64,000 nt of DNA, taken from positions 93,279 through 157,278 of the forward strand of contig NZ_JADIJQ010000003.1 of the NCBI RefSeq assembly GCF_017355265.1. The letters run 5' to 3'. The position numbers were made by a program, and so were the translations under genes. Below, piece by piece: positions 50,727 to 59,835 of the stretch. Source of the stretch: Tessaracoccus sp. SD287 (lineage in GTDB: Bacteria; Actinomycetota; Actinomycetes; Propionibacteriales; Propionibacteriaceae). Numbering within the stretch: the first letter of the stretch is position 1; every line of letters begins with the position of its first letter. Below the pieces are notes generated by a model, which saw nothing but the letters and a program-made list of their open reading frames with translations, was not told where the DNA came from and made no database searches.

Positions 50727-50990
50727 TCAGCCGTGCCCCAGGCCCATGGCCTTGAGGATGTGCGTGACGATGATCGAGCCGGCGACCAGGGCGGCACCGA
50801 TGTAGATCAGCAGCCAGGCGGGGCCGAGCACGGCGCCGATGCCGGCGACCAGGAATCCCAGGGCGGCCATGATCACACCGGTCCAGATGGCCGGGCTCTG
50901 GCTGTGGTGGTAGTAGCGAACGGTCTTGCCGTTCACATGCGCCTCGGTGGTCACCTCGAATGATTCGAGGTGCGGGTCCTTGTGTTCCAT
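50727..50990 (-). CDS. HGxxPAAW family membrane protein
   Basis: 87 aa. HHSQSPAIWTG at about residues 28-38 corresponds to the HGxxPAAW motif of a small actinobacterial family found in trp operons, followed by two membrane helices (about 37-57 and 59-79). ATG at 50990 behind GAGGAAGG. A TAGGCT overlapping the preceding stop could be an internal promoter for trpCBA. Function unknown. Confidence 0.85.
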   Translation of the reverse strand: MEHKDPHLESFEVTTEAHVNGKTVRYYHHSQSPAIWTGVIMAALGFLVAGIGAVLGPAWLLIYIGAALVAGSIIVTHILKAMGLGHG

Positions 50991-51028
50991 GGTGTGTCCT
51001 TCCTCGCGCCGTGGGGGCTCGGTCCAGC

Positions 51029-51472
51029 CTATCGCGCTTGCCCCGTGCCCTCGTCCGATTCCAGCTGGGGTGCCCCGGGCTCCTCGGTGGGGTCGTGGCC
51101 CTCGTCCATGGCCTTCCACACCTCCAGCGGTGGCGCGTCGGCGCTGACGGCCCGACCGCCCGGTTCGAACCGGGACCGGCTGCTGGGCCAGGCGCCGGCG
51201 GTTGCCACGATGAGCACGCCGCCGACCAGCCCCAGCACCGCGCCGAGGACGCCGAGCGGGTTGAGGGGGCTCAGGTCCAGCGTGAGCCAGCCCGCCAGCA
51301 GGCTGACCAGCACGATCAGCACACCGAGGATCCGTTTGCCACCGTTGCCCAGCACGAACAGCACCACCGCCCCGGCCACGATCGCCCAGCCGATCGGGTT
51401 GTCGCCGAACGCGCCACAACTGATGCCGCCCAGGGCGGCCAGCAGGGGCCCGTACCAGCGCAGCCGGCTCAC
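51029..51472 (-). CDS. Trp operon-associated membrane protein (TIGR02234-like)
   Basis: 147 aa. Three to four membrane helices (about 5-25, 28-45, 48-63 and 68-88) and a hydrophilic C-terminal tail with PPLEVWKAMDEGHDPT, a feature of the actinobacterial trp_oprn_chp family. The GTG at 51472 overlaps the trpE stop by 4 bases (GTGA). Function unknown; position between trpE and trpC is the only clue. Confidence 0.82.
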   Translation of the reverse strand: MSRLRWYGPLLAALGGISCGAFGDNPIGWAIVAGAVVLFVLGNGGKRILGVLIVLVSLLAGWLTLDLSPLNPLGVLGAVLGLVGGVLIVATAGAWPSSRSRFEPGGRAVSADAPPLEVWKAMDEGHDPTEEPGAPQLESDEGTGQAR

Positions 51473-52989
51473 AGGTCGGCCACCTGGTGGGCGCGCCAGA
51501 CGGCGGTGAGCGCCGCCATCGCCTTGTGCTGGCACTCCTGGTCCTCGGTGAGCGGGTCGGAGTCGGCGACGATGCCGGCACCGGCCTGGACGTAGGCGGT
51601 GCCGTCCTTGACCAGTGCGGTGCGGATCGCGATCGCGACCTCGGCATTGCCCGCGAAGTCGAAGTAGCCGACCACTCCCCCGTAGACGCCGCGGCGGGTC
51701 TTCTCCAGCCGGTCAATGATCTGCATGGCACGCACCTTGGGTGCGCCCGACAGGGTCCCGGCGGGGAAGCAGGCCAGGAGTGCACCCAGGCTGGAGTGGC
51801 CCTCGGCGAGTCGTCCGGTCACCTCGGCCTCCAGGTGCATCACGTGGGAGTAGCGGTGCACCTGCATGAACTCGGTGACCTCGACGGTGCCCGGCACGCA
51901 GACCCGTCCCAGGTCATTGCGGCCCAGGTCGACCAGCATGACGTGCTCGGCCCGTTCCTTCGGGTCGGCCTTGAGCTCACGTTCCAGGGCCAGGTCCTGT
52001 TGGGGGGTGGCGCCCCGGGGACGGGTGCCGGCGATGGGTCGGGTGGTGGCCCGGCCGTCGCGGACGGTCACCAGCGCCTCGGGGCTGGCCGAGACGATGG
52101 CGAAGCCCGGCAGTCTCATCAGGAACAGGTAGGGGCTCGGGTTGGTCATCCGCAGTTCGCGGTAGACGGTCAGCGGGTCGGCGCTGCAGGGCAGCTCGAA
52201 GCGCTGGCTGGGCACCACCTGGAAGACCTCACCGACGCGGATCTGCTCGACGGCCTCGCGCACCATCTGCTGGAACTCCTCGCTGCTGCGCTGGCGAGTG
52301 ATGTGCCCGGCCAGTTCCTCGGCCGAGATGGCGGGGCCGCGGCGGGCGACCATGGACTGGTGCGGTTGGCGCAGGGTGGCCGCCATCGCCTCCACCCGGG
52401 CGACGGCGTCGTCATAGGCCTGTTCGGCGCGGTTGGCGGTGGCGTCCAGGTTGATGGCATTGGCGACCAGCCACAGCTCGGCCCGGTGGTGGTCGAACAC
52501 GGCCATGTCGCTGGCCATCATCAACAACAGCTCGGGCACCTGCAGGTCGTCCACGGTGGTGTCGGGGAGTTTCTCCAGGCGGCGCACCACGTCGTAGCCG
52601 AGGTAGCCGACCAGTCCGGAGGTGAGCGGTGGCAGGTCAGGATCGGCCGGGGTGTGGAAGGCCGTCAGCATCTGCTCGGCGACCGTCAGCGGGTCGCCTT
52701 CGGCGTCGATGCCCTCGGGGACGGTGCCCAGCCAGGCGGCGCGGCCGTCCTTCTCGTAGAGGGTGGAGCCGGCGTTGACGCCGATGAACGACCACCGCGA
52801 CCAGGCGCCCGCCTCCGCCGACTCCAGCAGGAAGGTCAGTTCCCGCTCGCCGCACAGACGCTGGTAGAGGCCGACCGGGGTCTGGTCGTCGGCGATGATC
52901 CGGGCGTGGACGGCGATGACCCGACACGACGGGTCACCGGCGCGGGCCAGGAACTCCTCGCGGGTGGGGCTGATCTGCAGCGCGCTCAT
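51469..52989 (-). CDS. trpE: Anthranilate synthase component I
   Basis: Converts chorismate and ammonia to anthranilate. 506 aa. Feedback-inhibition motif LLES in the N-terminal region ([11 protein letters not shown]), chorismate-binding core with [27 protein letters not shown] and [18 protein letters not shown] at 52989 overlaps hisI by 4 bases. The glutaminase subunit (TrpG) is not in this window. Confidence 0.96.
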   Translation of the reverse strand: MSALQISPTREEFLARAGDPSCRVIAVHARIIADDQTPVGLYQRLCGERELTFLLESAEAGAWSRWSFIGVNAGSTLYEKDGRAAWLGTVPEGIDAEGDPLTVAEQMLTAFHTPADPDLPPLTSGLVGYLGYDVVRRLEKLPDTTVDDLQVPELLLMMASDMAVFDHHRAELWLVANAINLDATANRAEQAYDDAVARVEAMAATLRQPHQSMVARRGPAISAEELAGHITRQRSSEEFQQMVREAVEQIRVGEVFQVVPSQRFELPCSADPLTVYRELRMTNPSPYLFLMRLPGFAIVSASPEALVTVRDGRATTRPIAGTRPRGATPQQDLALERELKADPKERAEHVMLVDLGRNDLGRVCVPGTVEVTEFMQVHRYSHVMHLEAEVTGRLAEGHSSLGALLACFPAGTLSGAPKVRAMQIIDRLEKTRRGVYGGVVGYFDFAGNAEVAIAIRTALVKDGTAYVQAGAGIVADSDPLTEDQECQHKAMAALTAVWRAHQVADL

Positions 52990-53345
52990 CCGGCCTGCTC
53001 CTGGCGGGCCAACGGCAGCACGTCGGCGTCGAAACAGGTGGCGTCCCCGGTGTGGCAGGCGGCCCCCTGCTGCTCGACCCGGAGCAGGATGGTGTCCCCG
53101 TCGCAGTCCAGGCGCACCTCACGGACCCGCTGGGTGTGGCCCGAGGTGGCGCCCTTGACCCAGATCTCGTCACGGCTGCGCGACCAGTAGGTGGCCAGAC
53201 CGGTGGTCAGCGTCAGGTGCAGCGCCTCGTCATTCATCCATGCCTGCATCAGCACGGCCGAGGTCTCGACGTCCTGGGCGATGGCGGCGACCAGCCCGGC
53301 GTCATTGCGCTTGAGGCGGGCGGCGATGGTGGGGTCAAGGGACAT
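52986..53345 (-). CDS. hisI: Phosphoribosyl-AMP cyclohydrolase
   Basis: Third step of histidine synthesis. 119 aa, monofunctional. Seen: [30 protein letters not shown] and the metal site [11 protein letters not shown] followed by [13 protein letters not shown] chose the ATG at 53345: TAGACT at 53353-53358 lies 7 nt upstream, so the transcript is probably leaderless, and upstream codons are not HisI-like. Leads the trp operon. hisE and hisF are not here. Confidence 0.94.
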   Translation of the reverse strand: MSLDPTIAARLKRNDAGLVAAIAQDVETSAVLMQAWMNDEALHLTLTTGLATYWSRSRDEIWVKGATSGHTQRVREVRLDCDGDTILLRVEQQGAACHTGDATCFDADVLPLARQEQAG

Positions 53346-53352
53346 GGGTTTG

Positions 53353-53358
53353 AGTCTA
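53353..53358 (-). promoter_or_regulatory. -10 hexamer of the leaderless hisI-trp operon
   Basis: TAGACT on the minus strand, 7 nt before the hisI ATG; identical to the hisD hexamer and spacing. It leaves no space for a trp leader peptide or attenuator. Confidence 0.55.
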
Positions 53359-53415
53359 TGGGCAATCTCGGTGACGCTCCCCCGCCGCTGGCCGGGCTGT
53401 GGTGTGATGACCTGC

Positions 53416-53856
53416 ATGGAACCTCTGGAACGGCACACATCGGCGTCGGTCGACCAGGTCTGGCAGGTCCTGGCGGACGGCTGGACCTATCCGCTGTGGG
53501 TCGTCGGCGCGTCGCGGATGCGCGCGGTCTCGGCAAACTGGCCCGAGGTCGGCGCCAAGCTGCACCACTCGGCCGGGGTCTGGCCGGCGTTGCTGGACGA
53601 CGAGACGACCGTCGAGGCATGCGAACACCGGCGCCGGCTGCGGCTGGTGCCCAAGGGGCGCCCGCTGGGCTCGGCCGTGGTGGAGATCACGCTGGCCGAG
53701 CACGGGGACGGTGCCACCATTCGGATCTCCGAGGACGTGATCAGTGGTCCGGCCAAGCTGGTGCCCGAGCGGGTGCGCCAGGCCGGGGTGCTGGCGCGCA
53801 ATCGCGAGACGCTGCACCGACTGGCCCTGCTGGCCGAGCGACGCACCAGCCCCTGA
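53416..53856 (+). CDS. SRPBCC (START/polyketide cyclase-like) protein
   Basis: 146 aa. Helix-grip fold pattern: [19 protein letters not shown] at the start, a central [11 protein letters not shown] region and a C-terminal amphipathic helix ([19 protein letters not shown]). Members bind small hydrophobic ligands; no specific ligand can be named. The ATG at 53416 is preceded by TGTGAT 7 nt upstream, a weak leaderless-type -10. Divergent from hisI and convergent with the FAD oxidoreductase, with 4 bp between the stops, an arrangement that I recall as common in actinobacteria. Confidence 0.78.
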   Translation: MEPLERHTSASVDQVWQVLADGWTYPLWVVGASRMRAVSANWPEVGAKLHHSAGVWPALLDDETTVEACEHRRRLRLVPKGRPLGSAVVEITLAEHGDGATIRISEDVISGPAKLVPERVRQAGVLARNRETLHRLALLAERRTSP

Positions 53857-53860
53857 CCCC

Positions 53861-55504
53861 TCAGCCGAGCGCAGGGGGCTGGGCGTACAGACCGTGCAGG
53901 CCCGCCAGCCGCAGCTGACGCACCGGTCGCCCCCACCAGCGTTGCTCCCGCAGCGCGGCCCGGGCCGCCAGGTAGCCCGCGCCGCCGTGGACGCCGCCCC
54001 CGGGGTGGGTGGCTGCCGAGGCGAGGTACAGGCCGTCCACGTGCGTGCCGGGCCCGCCGAGTCCGGTGGCCGGACGCCAGATGGCCTGCTGGAACAGTTG
54101 CATGGTGCCGCCACCGACCGCCCCCATGCCGAGGTTGTCATCGGCGGCCGCCAGGTCGGCCGGGTACTGCTCCCAGCGATCGATCACCAGGTCGCGCCAG
54201 CCGGGAGCGAAGCCGTCCAGCATCTGCTCGGTCCGCGCGGCGACCTGGTCGGCGGTCCGGCGATCGGCTCGATCGCGCGGGGCGTGGGTGTAGAGCCACA
54301 GGGCCTCGTGCCCGGCCGGGGACCGGGAGGCGTCGATGGTGCTCAGCTGCCCGACCAGGGCGAACGCGTCCCGGGGAACCACCCCGGCCTCCAGGTCGGC
54401 GCTCCACCGACCCAGGCCGGCCGCGTCCAGGCCGGCGTGCACGACCCCGGCCCCGCGGGCCAGCCGGGCGGTCCACGGCAACGGCGCCGACAGGCGGTAG
54501 TTGAGCTTGATGGTGGGCAGGTCCCAGGCGAAGCGCTCCAGCCGGGCGGCCAGCCCTGCGGGCACGGCGCTGGTCGGCAGCAGGCGGCGGTACAGGGCCG
54601 GCGCGCTGGTGTTGGCGATCACCGCCCGTCGGGCCCGGATCGCGTGTCCCGCGGCGGTGACCACGCCCTGGGCGCGGCCGGATCGTACGCCGATGTGGAC
54701 GACCGCTTCCCCGGTGCGGATGCTGGCACCTGCCTGTTCGGCCCGACTGGCCAGGGCACGCGCCAGCTGGCCGCTGCCACCCCGGGGCGAGGGGAAGCCG
54801 ACGTCCTGGGCGAGCATCGTCATCAACCAGCCGAACAGACCGCTGCCGGGGGCCTGCGGGGGGATGTCGGCGTGCATGGCATTGCCGGCAAACAGGTCGC
54901 GCGCCCGCTGGCCCGAGAACAGTTCCCGGGTCATCTGGTCAAGCGGCAGCAGGGCGAAGCGGACGAAGTCGAGCACCTCGGGGGCGCCCACGGCACGCAG
55001 CAGTCGCCAGGCGCTGGTGGTCGGCGGCCACTGGGTCAGCAGCGCGTCCAGCAGGGGTCCCTTGATCGACTGGTAGTGCTCGACCAGGCGCAGCCACTGG
55101 TCGGCGTCGCGGCGGTCGTCCAGGTCGGCGGCGGTCTGCTGGGGGTCGGGGTGCAGCGCTGCCCCGTGGTCGTCACCGGCGGTGCCGACGTGGGTGAGCG
55201 GACGGGGGGCGTGGCACCACTGGAGTCCGTGGTCGGACAGCTCCAGTGCCCGCAGCACCGGTGAGGCGACCGCGAGCGGGTGGCAGGCACTGAAGGTGTC
55301 CATGGTCCAGCCGTCGAGCTGGGTCGAGGCGACGGCGCCACCGACGACCTCGTTGGCCTCCAGCACCACCACGTCCCAGCCGGCATCGGCCAGGACGGCG
55401 GCGGCCACCAGGCCATGGTGGCCGCCGCCGACGACGACCGCGTCCACGGTCTCGATGGCACCGACGTGGCGTGCGGTCGTCCCCGGTCGCTGAGATGTCC
55501 TCAT
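53861..55504 (-). CDS. Phytoene desaturase-like FAD-dependent oxidoreductase
   Basis: 547 aa. N-terminal FAD-binding motif VVVGGGHHGLVAAA with VVLEANEVVGG, then a substrate domain with a C-terminal FAD motif (VDGLYLASAATHPGGGVHGG). Belongs to the CrtI/PYROXD2-like amine oxidase superfamily; the substrate is unknown and no carotenoid genes are nearby. ATG at 55504 lies 6 nt after TAGGGT, so leaderless. Confidence 0.88.
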   Translation of the reverse strand: MRTSQRPGTTARHVGAIETVDAVVVGGGHHGLVAAAVLADAGWDVVVLEANEVVGGAVASTQLDGWTMDTFSACHPLAVASPVLRALELSDHGLQWCHAPRPLTHVGTAGDDHGAALHPDPQQTAADLDDRRDADQWLRLVEHYQSIKGPLLDALLTQWPPTTSAWRLLRAVGAPEVLDFVRFALLPLDQMTRELFSGQRARDLFAGNAMHADIPPQAPGSGLFGWLMTMLAQDVGFPSPRGGSGQLARALASRAEQAGASIRTGEAVVHIGVRSGRAQGVVTAAGHAIRARRAVIANTSAPALYRRLLPTSAVPAGLAARLERFAWDLPTIKLNYRLSAPLPWTARLARGAGVVHAGLDAAGLGRWSADLEAGVVPRDAFALVGQLSTIDASRSPAGHEALWLYTHAPRDRADRRTADQVAARTEQMLDGFAPGWRDLVIDRWEQYPADLAAADDNLGMGAVGGGTMQLFQQAIWRPATGLGGPGTHVDGLYLASAATHPGGGVHGGAGYLAARAALREQRWWGRPVRQLRLAGLHGLYAQPPALG

Positions 55505-55510
55505 GGGCCA

Positions 55511-55516
55511 ACCCTA
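55511..55516 (-). promoter_or_regulatory. -10 hexamer of the leaderless FAD oxidoreductase gene
   Basis: TAGGGT on the minus strand, 6 nt before the ATG at 55504. It lies in a 26-bp gap after the symporter stop at 55531, so read-through from the symporter operon is also possible. Confidence 0.5.
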
Positions 55517-55530
55517 GGACGAAAGCTGCC

Positions 55531-57153
55531 TCAGTGGTTGATGGCGGCTCCAGCACCGGCACCGGTCATGGAGCGAACCTCCATCTCCTTGGCCAACTCG
55601 AGGTCGCCGCGTTCCTTGCTGGTCAGGGTGCCGACGATGCCGGCCAGGAAGGCCAGCGGCACCGAGACCAGGGCCGGGTTGTCCAGGGGGAACCAGGCGA
55701 AGTCCACGTCGGCCCCCAGCATCGAGGTGCGCGACCCCGAAATGGCCGGGGAGAAGACGATCAGGACCACCGAGCCGACCAGTCCGGTGTAGATCGACCA
55801 GACCGAACCGCGGGTGTTGAAGCGGCGCCAGTACAGGGTGAACAGGATCGAGGGCAGGTTCGCCGAGGCGGCCACGGCGAAGGCCAGCGAGATCAGGAAG
55901 GCGATGTTCTGCCCGTTGGCGGCAATGCCGCCCAGGATGGCGAGCACGCCGATCACCACGGAGGTGATCCGGGCGACCTTGATCTCGGTCTCGGGGTTGG
56001 CCTTTCCGCCCTTGAGGATCTCGTTGTAGACGTCGTGGGCGAACGAGGCCGAGGCAGTGATGGTCAGACCGGCCACCACGGCCAGGATGGTGGCGAAGGC
56101 GACACCCGAGATGATGCCCATGAAGACCTCACCGCCCAGGTTCAGGGCCAGCAGCGGTGCGGCGGCGTTGGCTCCGCCGGGGGCAGCCAGGATCGCCTTC
56201 TGGCCGACCAGCTTCGCGGCACCCATGCCGAGCACCAGGGTCAGCAGGAAGAAGACGCCGACCAGGATGATTGCCCACACTGCCGAACGGCGCGCTTCCT
56301 TGGCGGTGGGGACGGTGTAGAAGCGCATCAGCACGTGGGGCAGGCCGGACGGGCCGGCGATCAGGGCCAGCGACAGGGAGATGAAGGACAGCTTGGTCCA
56401 GTCGGTGGCGCCGTACTTCACCATGGGTTCGAGCAGGTCCTTGCCGGTGCCGGTGGCCGGGTCGAGGCCCGCCGACTGGGCGGCGAGCAGCAGGCTGTTG
56501 AGGTTGAATCCCTCGCCCTTGAGGACCAGGAAGCTCATCACCGCGGCGCCGGTGATCAGCAGCACCGCCTTGATCATCTGCACCCAGGTGGTGCCCTTCA
56601 TGCCGCCGATGAGGACGTAGACGACCATCAACACGCCCACCAGGGCGATCACCAGCGACTGCATGCCCTTGTCCGAGACACCGAGCAGCAGGGCCACCAG
56701 ACCCCCGGCGCCGGCCATCTGGGCGAGCAGGTAGAGGAAGGAGATGACCAGCGTGGAGGTGGCGGCGGCGGTGCGGATGGGCTTCTGCTTCATCCGGAAG
56801 CTGAGCACGTCGGCCATGGTGAACTTGCCGGTGTTGCGCATCCGTTCGGCGACCAGGTAGAGGGCCACCAGCAGGGCGACGAAGAAGCCGACCGAGTAGA
56901 GCAGGCCGTCGTAGCCGGACAGGGCGATGGCGCCAGTCACGCCCAGGAAGGCTGCCGCCGACAGGTAGTCGCCGGTAATGGCCACGCCGTTCTGGCGTCC
57001 GCTGAAGGAGCCGCCGCCGGTGTAGAAGTCGGTGGCCTTGGTCTTGCGGCGGCTCACCCAGATGACGATGCCCAGGGTCGCGACCACGAACAGGGCGAAG
57101 ACGCCAATGTTGATGGCGGTGTTGCCGTACTGGCTTTCGAGTGCGGTGATCAT
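55531..57153 (-). CDS. Cation/acetate (monocarboxylate) symporter, SSS family
   Basis: 540 aa, about 13 membrane helices of the sodium:solute symporter family. Resembles ActP/MctC: TDFYTGGGSFSGRQNGVAITGDYLSAAAFLG divided as DFYTGGG, NGVAITGDYLSAA, and LIGGMKGTTWVQMIKAVLL as GMKGTTWVQ. Likely imports acetate or other short monocarboxylates. ATG at 57153 overlaps the DUF485 gene by 4 bases (ATGA), the usual yjcH-actP pairing. The frame is open upstream inside DUF485 but only as a shadow. Confidence 0.9.
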   Translation of the reverse strand: MITALESQYGNTAINIGVFALFVVATLGIVIWVSRRKTKATDFYTGGGSFSGRQNGVAITGDYLSAAAFLGVTGAIALSGYDGLLYSVGFFVALLVALYLVAERMRNTGKFTMADVLSFRMKQKPIRTAAATSTLVISFLYLLAQMAGAGGLVALLLGVSDKGMQSLVIALVGVLMVVYVLIGGMKGTTWVQMIKAVLLITGAAVMSFLVLKGEGFNLNSLLLAAQSAGLDPATGTGKDLLEPMVKYGATDWTKLSFISLSLALIAGPSGLPHVLMRFYTVPTAKEARRSAVWAIILVGVFFLLTLVLGMGAAKLVGQKAILAAPGGANAAAPLLALNLGGEVFMGIISGVAFATILAVVAGLTITASASFAHDVYNEILKGGKANPETEIKVARITSVVIGVLAILGGIAANGQNIAFLISLAFAVAASANLPSILFTLYWRRFNTRGSVWSIYTGLVGSVVLIVFSPAISGSRTSMLGADVDFAWFPLDNPALVSVPLAFLAGIVGTLTSKERGDLELAKEMEVRSMTGAGAGAAINH

Positions 57154-57551
57154 GCGGCACCTCCCTCGAGGGTGGCCTTCAGGGCGTCGGAGCGGGGGTC
57201 GATCTTCTTGTCGGTGAACCGGACGTAGATGCTGGTCCAGACCCAGACGATGGCGAACTGCGCCAGGCCCAGGACGATGCCCAGGTTGGTGCCGCGCAGG
57301 CCCAGGAACGGCTGGCGCATGAAGTCGACGGCGTAGACCGAGGCGATCACGTAGCTGAAGTAGGCGATGAGCGCGGCAATCGTCATCGAGAAGGCGAAGG
57401 TGACGAAGGTCGAGCGCAGGGACTTGTACTCGAGGGAGTCGGCCACCGCGATGAAGTCGGCGGGGGTGGCCTCGCGGCGGGGGCACTCGTCGGTGATGTC
57501 GGCGACGGTGGTGGGCGTGGGATGTGAGGGCAGGGCCTGTGCGTGCGTCAC
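57150..57551 (-). CDS. DUF485 family membrane protein (YjcH-like)
   Basis: 133 aa. Hydrophilic N-terminus, then EYKSLRSTFVTFAFSMTIAAL and two membrane helices (about 56-77 and 95-116), typical of DUF485 proteins that accompany acetate symporters. GTG at 57551 behind AAGGAG at 7 nt; the frame is open further upstream but has no ribosome site. First gene of the symporter operon. Confidence 0.88.
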   Translation of the reverse strand: MTHAQALPSHPTPTTVADITDECPRREATPADFIAVADSLEYKSLRSTFVTFAFSMTIAALIAYFSYVIASVYAVDFMRQPFLGLRGTNLGIVLGLAQFAIVWVWTSIYVRFTDKKIDPRSDALKATLEGGAA

Positions 57552-57577
57552 GTGCGCGCTCCTTGGGTTCGGCCGGG

Positions 57578-57589
57578 GACAACGTTGTC
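57578..57589. promoter_or_regulatory. Perfect 12-bp palindrome GACAACGTTGTC in the DUF485 leader
   Basis: CG-centred palindrome of the kind bound by LacI/GalR regulators. It lies 26 bp before the DUF485 GTG and downstream of the candidate promoter, where bound repressor would block transcription. Confidence 0.4.
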
Positions 57590-57608
57590 GTCCGGCGCTT
57601 GTGAATCC

Positions 57609-57638
57609 AGTATCAAACGAAGAGTGTCTTAACGTCAA
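57609..57638 (-). promoter_or_regulatory. Candidate promoter of the DUF485-symporter operon
   Basis: Minus strand: -35 TTGACG (57633-57638), 18-nt spacer, -10 GATACT (57609-57614). The -35 lies inside dyad 1 of the tandem operators. The leader would be about 50 nt. Confidence 0.45.
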
Positions 57639-57660
57639 GACAGATCTCTCGATATCAAGA
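57627..57660. promoter_or_regulatory. Two tandem 14-bp near-palindromes (MarR-type operators?)
   Basis: TCTTAACGTCAAGA (57627-57640) and TCTCGATATCAAGA (57647-57660). Each deviates from TCTTGA-N2-TCAAGA by one symmetric mismatch, and their centres are exactly 20 bp (about two helical turns) apart. The first overlaps the -35 of the symporter promoter. The shape suits a MarR-family dimer; no regulator gene is adjacent. Confidence 0.5.
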
Positions 57661-57706
57661 TGAGATTTGTCACACAGTTCCGGACCCATCGCTTGGCGCA
57701 CTGCCC

Positions 57707-57712
57707 TAGGTT
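57707..57712 (+). promoter_or_regulatory. -10 hexamer of the leaderless TIGR03085-like gene
   Basis: TAGGTT followed by 6 nt (GGGGCC) and the ATG at 57719. Confidence 0.55.
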
Positions 57713-57718
57713 GGGGCC

Positions 57719-58363
57719 ATGACCACCTTCGCCCAGTCGGAGCGAGCCCTGCTCGCGGACCTGTTCGACGACCTCGGCCCCCAGGCACCCACGCTGTGCG
57801 ACGGCTGGACCACCGGCGACCTGGCCGCCCACCTGGTCGTGCGCGAGTCCGACCCCGTGGGGGCCGTGGGGATCGGGATCAATCGGCTCGAGGGATTCAC
57901 CCGCAAGCGGATGGATGCCGTCCTGGCCCAGGGCTCGTGGACCCAGGTGGTGGAACGCGTGCGCCGCGGCAGCCGGGTCGTCGGCGCGGTTCCCGGTCTG
58001 GACACCGCCATGAACAGCGCCGAGTTCTTCATCCATCACGAGGACGTGCGCCGCGCCGGTGCGACGCCCGCCGAGCCGCGGCTGCTGCTGGTCGACCACG
58101 AGCGGTTGCTGTGGCGTCAGGTGGCAGTCCAGGCACGGCTGCTGCTGCGCAAGGCCCCCACCGGTGTGGTGGTCGAGAACGCGCTCGACCCCGAGGAGCC
58201 GCTGCGGGTCAAGGCTGGTTCACGCACGGTGACGCTGGTCGGCAAGCCCTCGGAGATCCTGCTGTGGCTGTCGGGACGTCGCGGGGTGGCCGACGTGGAC
58301 ATCATCGGCGACCCCGGCGACGTTCAGGACGAGTTCTGGGCGGTCACGCCAGCTTCTGGATGA
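57719..58363 (+). CDS. TIGR03085-like / maleylpyruvate isomerase N-terminal family protein
   Basis: 214 aa. DinB-like four-helix domain with metal-ligand pattern: [18 protein letters not shown] (His37 in AAHL), later FIHHEDVRR (His-His-Glu). Thought to bind a divalent metal and perhaps use mycothiol, as in related actinobacterial proteins; the substrate is unknown. C-terminal SCP2-like small domain. Leaderless start. Its last 20 bp overlap the convergent gatB gene. Confidence 0.8.
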   Translation: MTTFAQSERALLADLFDDLGPQAPTLCDGWTTGDLAAHLVVRESDPVGAVGIGINRLEGFTRKRMDAVLAQGSWTQVVERVRRGSRVVGAVPGLDTAMNSAEFFIHHEDVRRAGATPAEPRLLLVDHERLLWRQVAVQARLLLRKAPTGVVVENALDPEEPLRVKAGSRTVTLVGKPSEILLWLSGRRGVADVDIIGDPGDVQDEFWAVTPASG

Positions 58364-59834
58364 TGAGCTCGCGCACTCGTGCGGCGTCCGCCTGACCCTT
58401 CATCTGCTGCATCACGGCACCGATGAGGGCACCGGCGGCCTGCACCTTGCCACCGCGGATCTTGTCCGCGACCCCCGGGTTGGCGGCAATGGCGGCGTCG
58501 ACGGCGGCCGACAGCGCCCCGTCGTCGGAGACCACGGCCAGACCTCGGGCCGCGACCACCTCGGCGGGCTCCCCCTCACCGGCAATGACGCCGTCGATGA
58601 CCTGGCGGGCCAGCTTGTCATTGATGGTGCCCTCGTCGACCAGTGCCTGCAGGGCGGCGACCTGGGCGGGGGTGATGCCCACCGCGGCCAGCTCGACACC
58701 GGCCTCGTTGGCGCGGCGGACCAGGTCACCGACCCACCACTTGCGGGCCGACTGCGGGCTGGCACCGGCCTGCACGGTGGCGTCGATGACGTCGACGGCG
58801 TCGGCCCCCAGCACGTCGCGCAGTTCGAGGTCACTGTAACCCCACTCGGCGACCAGGCGGCGCATCCGTTCGGCGGGGGGCTCGGGCAGGGTGGCCCGCA
58901 ACTCCTCGACCCATTGGCTGGACGGGGCGATCGGCACCAGGTCGGGCTCGGGGAAGTAGCGGTAGTCCTCGGCGGTCTCCTTGGAGCGTCCCGGTGCCGT
59001 CTCGCCAATCGTCTCCTGCCAGTGCCGGGTCTCCTGCTTGATGACCCCACCGGCGGCCAGGATCGCGCCCTGACGGCACATCTCGTGGCGCACCGCACCC
59101 TCGACCGACTTCAGCGAGTTCACGTTCTTGGTCTCGGTGCGGGTGCCGAACTCGGTCGCGTCCTTGGCCATCAGCGACAGGTTGGCGTCGCAGCGCAGCG
59201 ACCCCTGCTCCATCCTGACGTCGGAGACGTCCAGTGCGCGCAGGATGTCGCGCAGCGCGGCCACGTAGGCGCGGGCCACCTGGGGTGCCTTCTCGCCGAC
59301 GCCGACGATGGGCTTGGTGACGATCTCGACCAGGGGCACCCCGGCGCGGTTGAAGTCGAGCAGTGAGTAGTCGGCACCCGAGATGCGTCCGGTGGCACCG
59401 CCCATGTGCAGCGACTTGCCGGTGTCCTCCTCCATGTGGGCCCGTTCGACCTCGATCCGGAAGGTCTCGCCGTCCACCTCGACCTCGACCCAGCCGTTGT
59501 AGGCGATGGGCTCGTCGTACTGGCTGATCTGGTAGTCCTTGGGCATGTCCGGGTAGAAGTAGTTCTTCCGCGCCATCCGGCACCAGCTGGCGATCTCGCA
59601 GTTGAGTGCCAGACCGATCCGGATGGCGGACTCGACGGCCTTGCCGTTGATGACCGGCAGGGCGCCGGGCAGGCCCAGGCAGACCGGGCAGGTCTGGCTG
59701 TTGGGTTCGCCGCCGAAGTCGGTGGGGCAGCCGCAGAACATCTTCGAGGCGGTGTTGAGCTCGACGTGGACCTCAAGACCCATCACCGGGTCGAAGCGTT
59801 CCAGGACCTCGTCGTAGTCCATGATCTGGCTCAT
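58344..59834 (-). CDS. gatB: Asp-tRNA(Asn)/Glu-tRNA(Gln) amidotransferase subunit B
   Basis: tRNA-binding and kinase subunit of GatCAB, which converts Glu-tRNA-Gln (and Asp-tRNA-Asn) to the amide. 496 aa. [13 protein letters not shown], zinc cysteines in [10 protein letters not shown] and [19 protein letters not shown]-terminal YqeY-like domain. ATG at 59834 behind GGAGG located in the end of gatA; one base separates the gatA stop and gatB start. Confidence 0.95.
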   Translation of the reverse strand: MSQIMDYDEVLERFDPVMGLEVHVELNTASKMFCGCPTDFGGEPNSQTCPVCLGLPGALPVINGKAVESAIRIGLALNCEIASWCRMARKNYFYPDMPKDYQISQYDEPIAYNGWVEVEVDGETFRIEVERAHMEEDTGKSLHMGGATGRISGADYSLLDFNRAGVPLVEIVTKPIVGVGEKAPQVARAYVAALRDILRALDVSDVRMEQGSLRCDANLSLMAKDATEFGTRTETKNVNSLKSVEGAVRHEMCRQGAILAAGGVIKQETRHWQETIGETAPGRSKETAEDYRYFPEPDLVPIAPSSQWVEELRATLPEPPAERMRRLVAEWGYSDLELRDVLGADAVDVIDATVQAGASPQSARKWWVGDLVRRANEAGVELAAVGITPAQVAALQALVDEGTINDKLARQVIDGVIAGEGEPAEVVAARGLAVVSDDGALSAAVDAAIAANPGVADKIRGGKVQAAGALIGAVMQQMKGQADAARVRELIIQKLA

Positions 59835-59835
59835 C

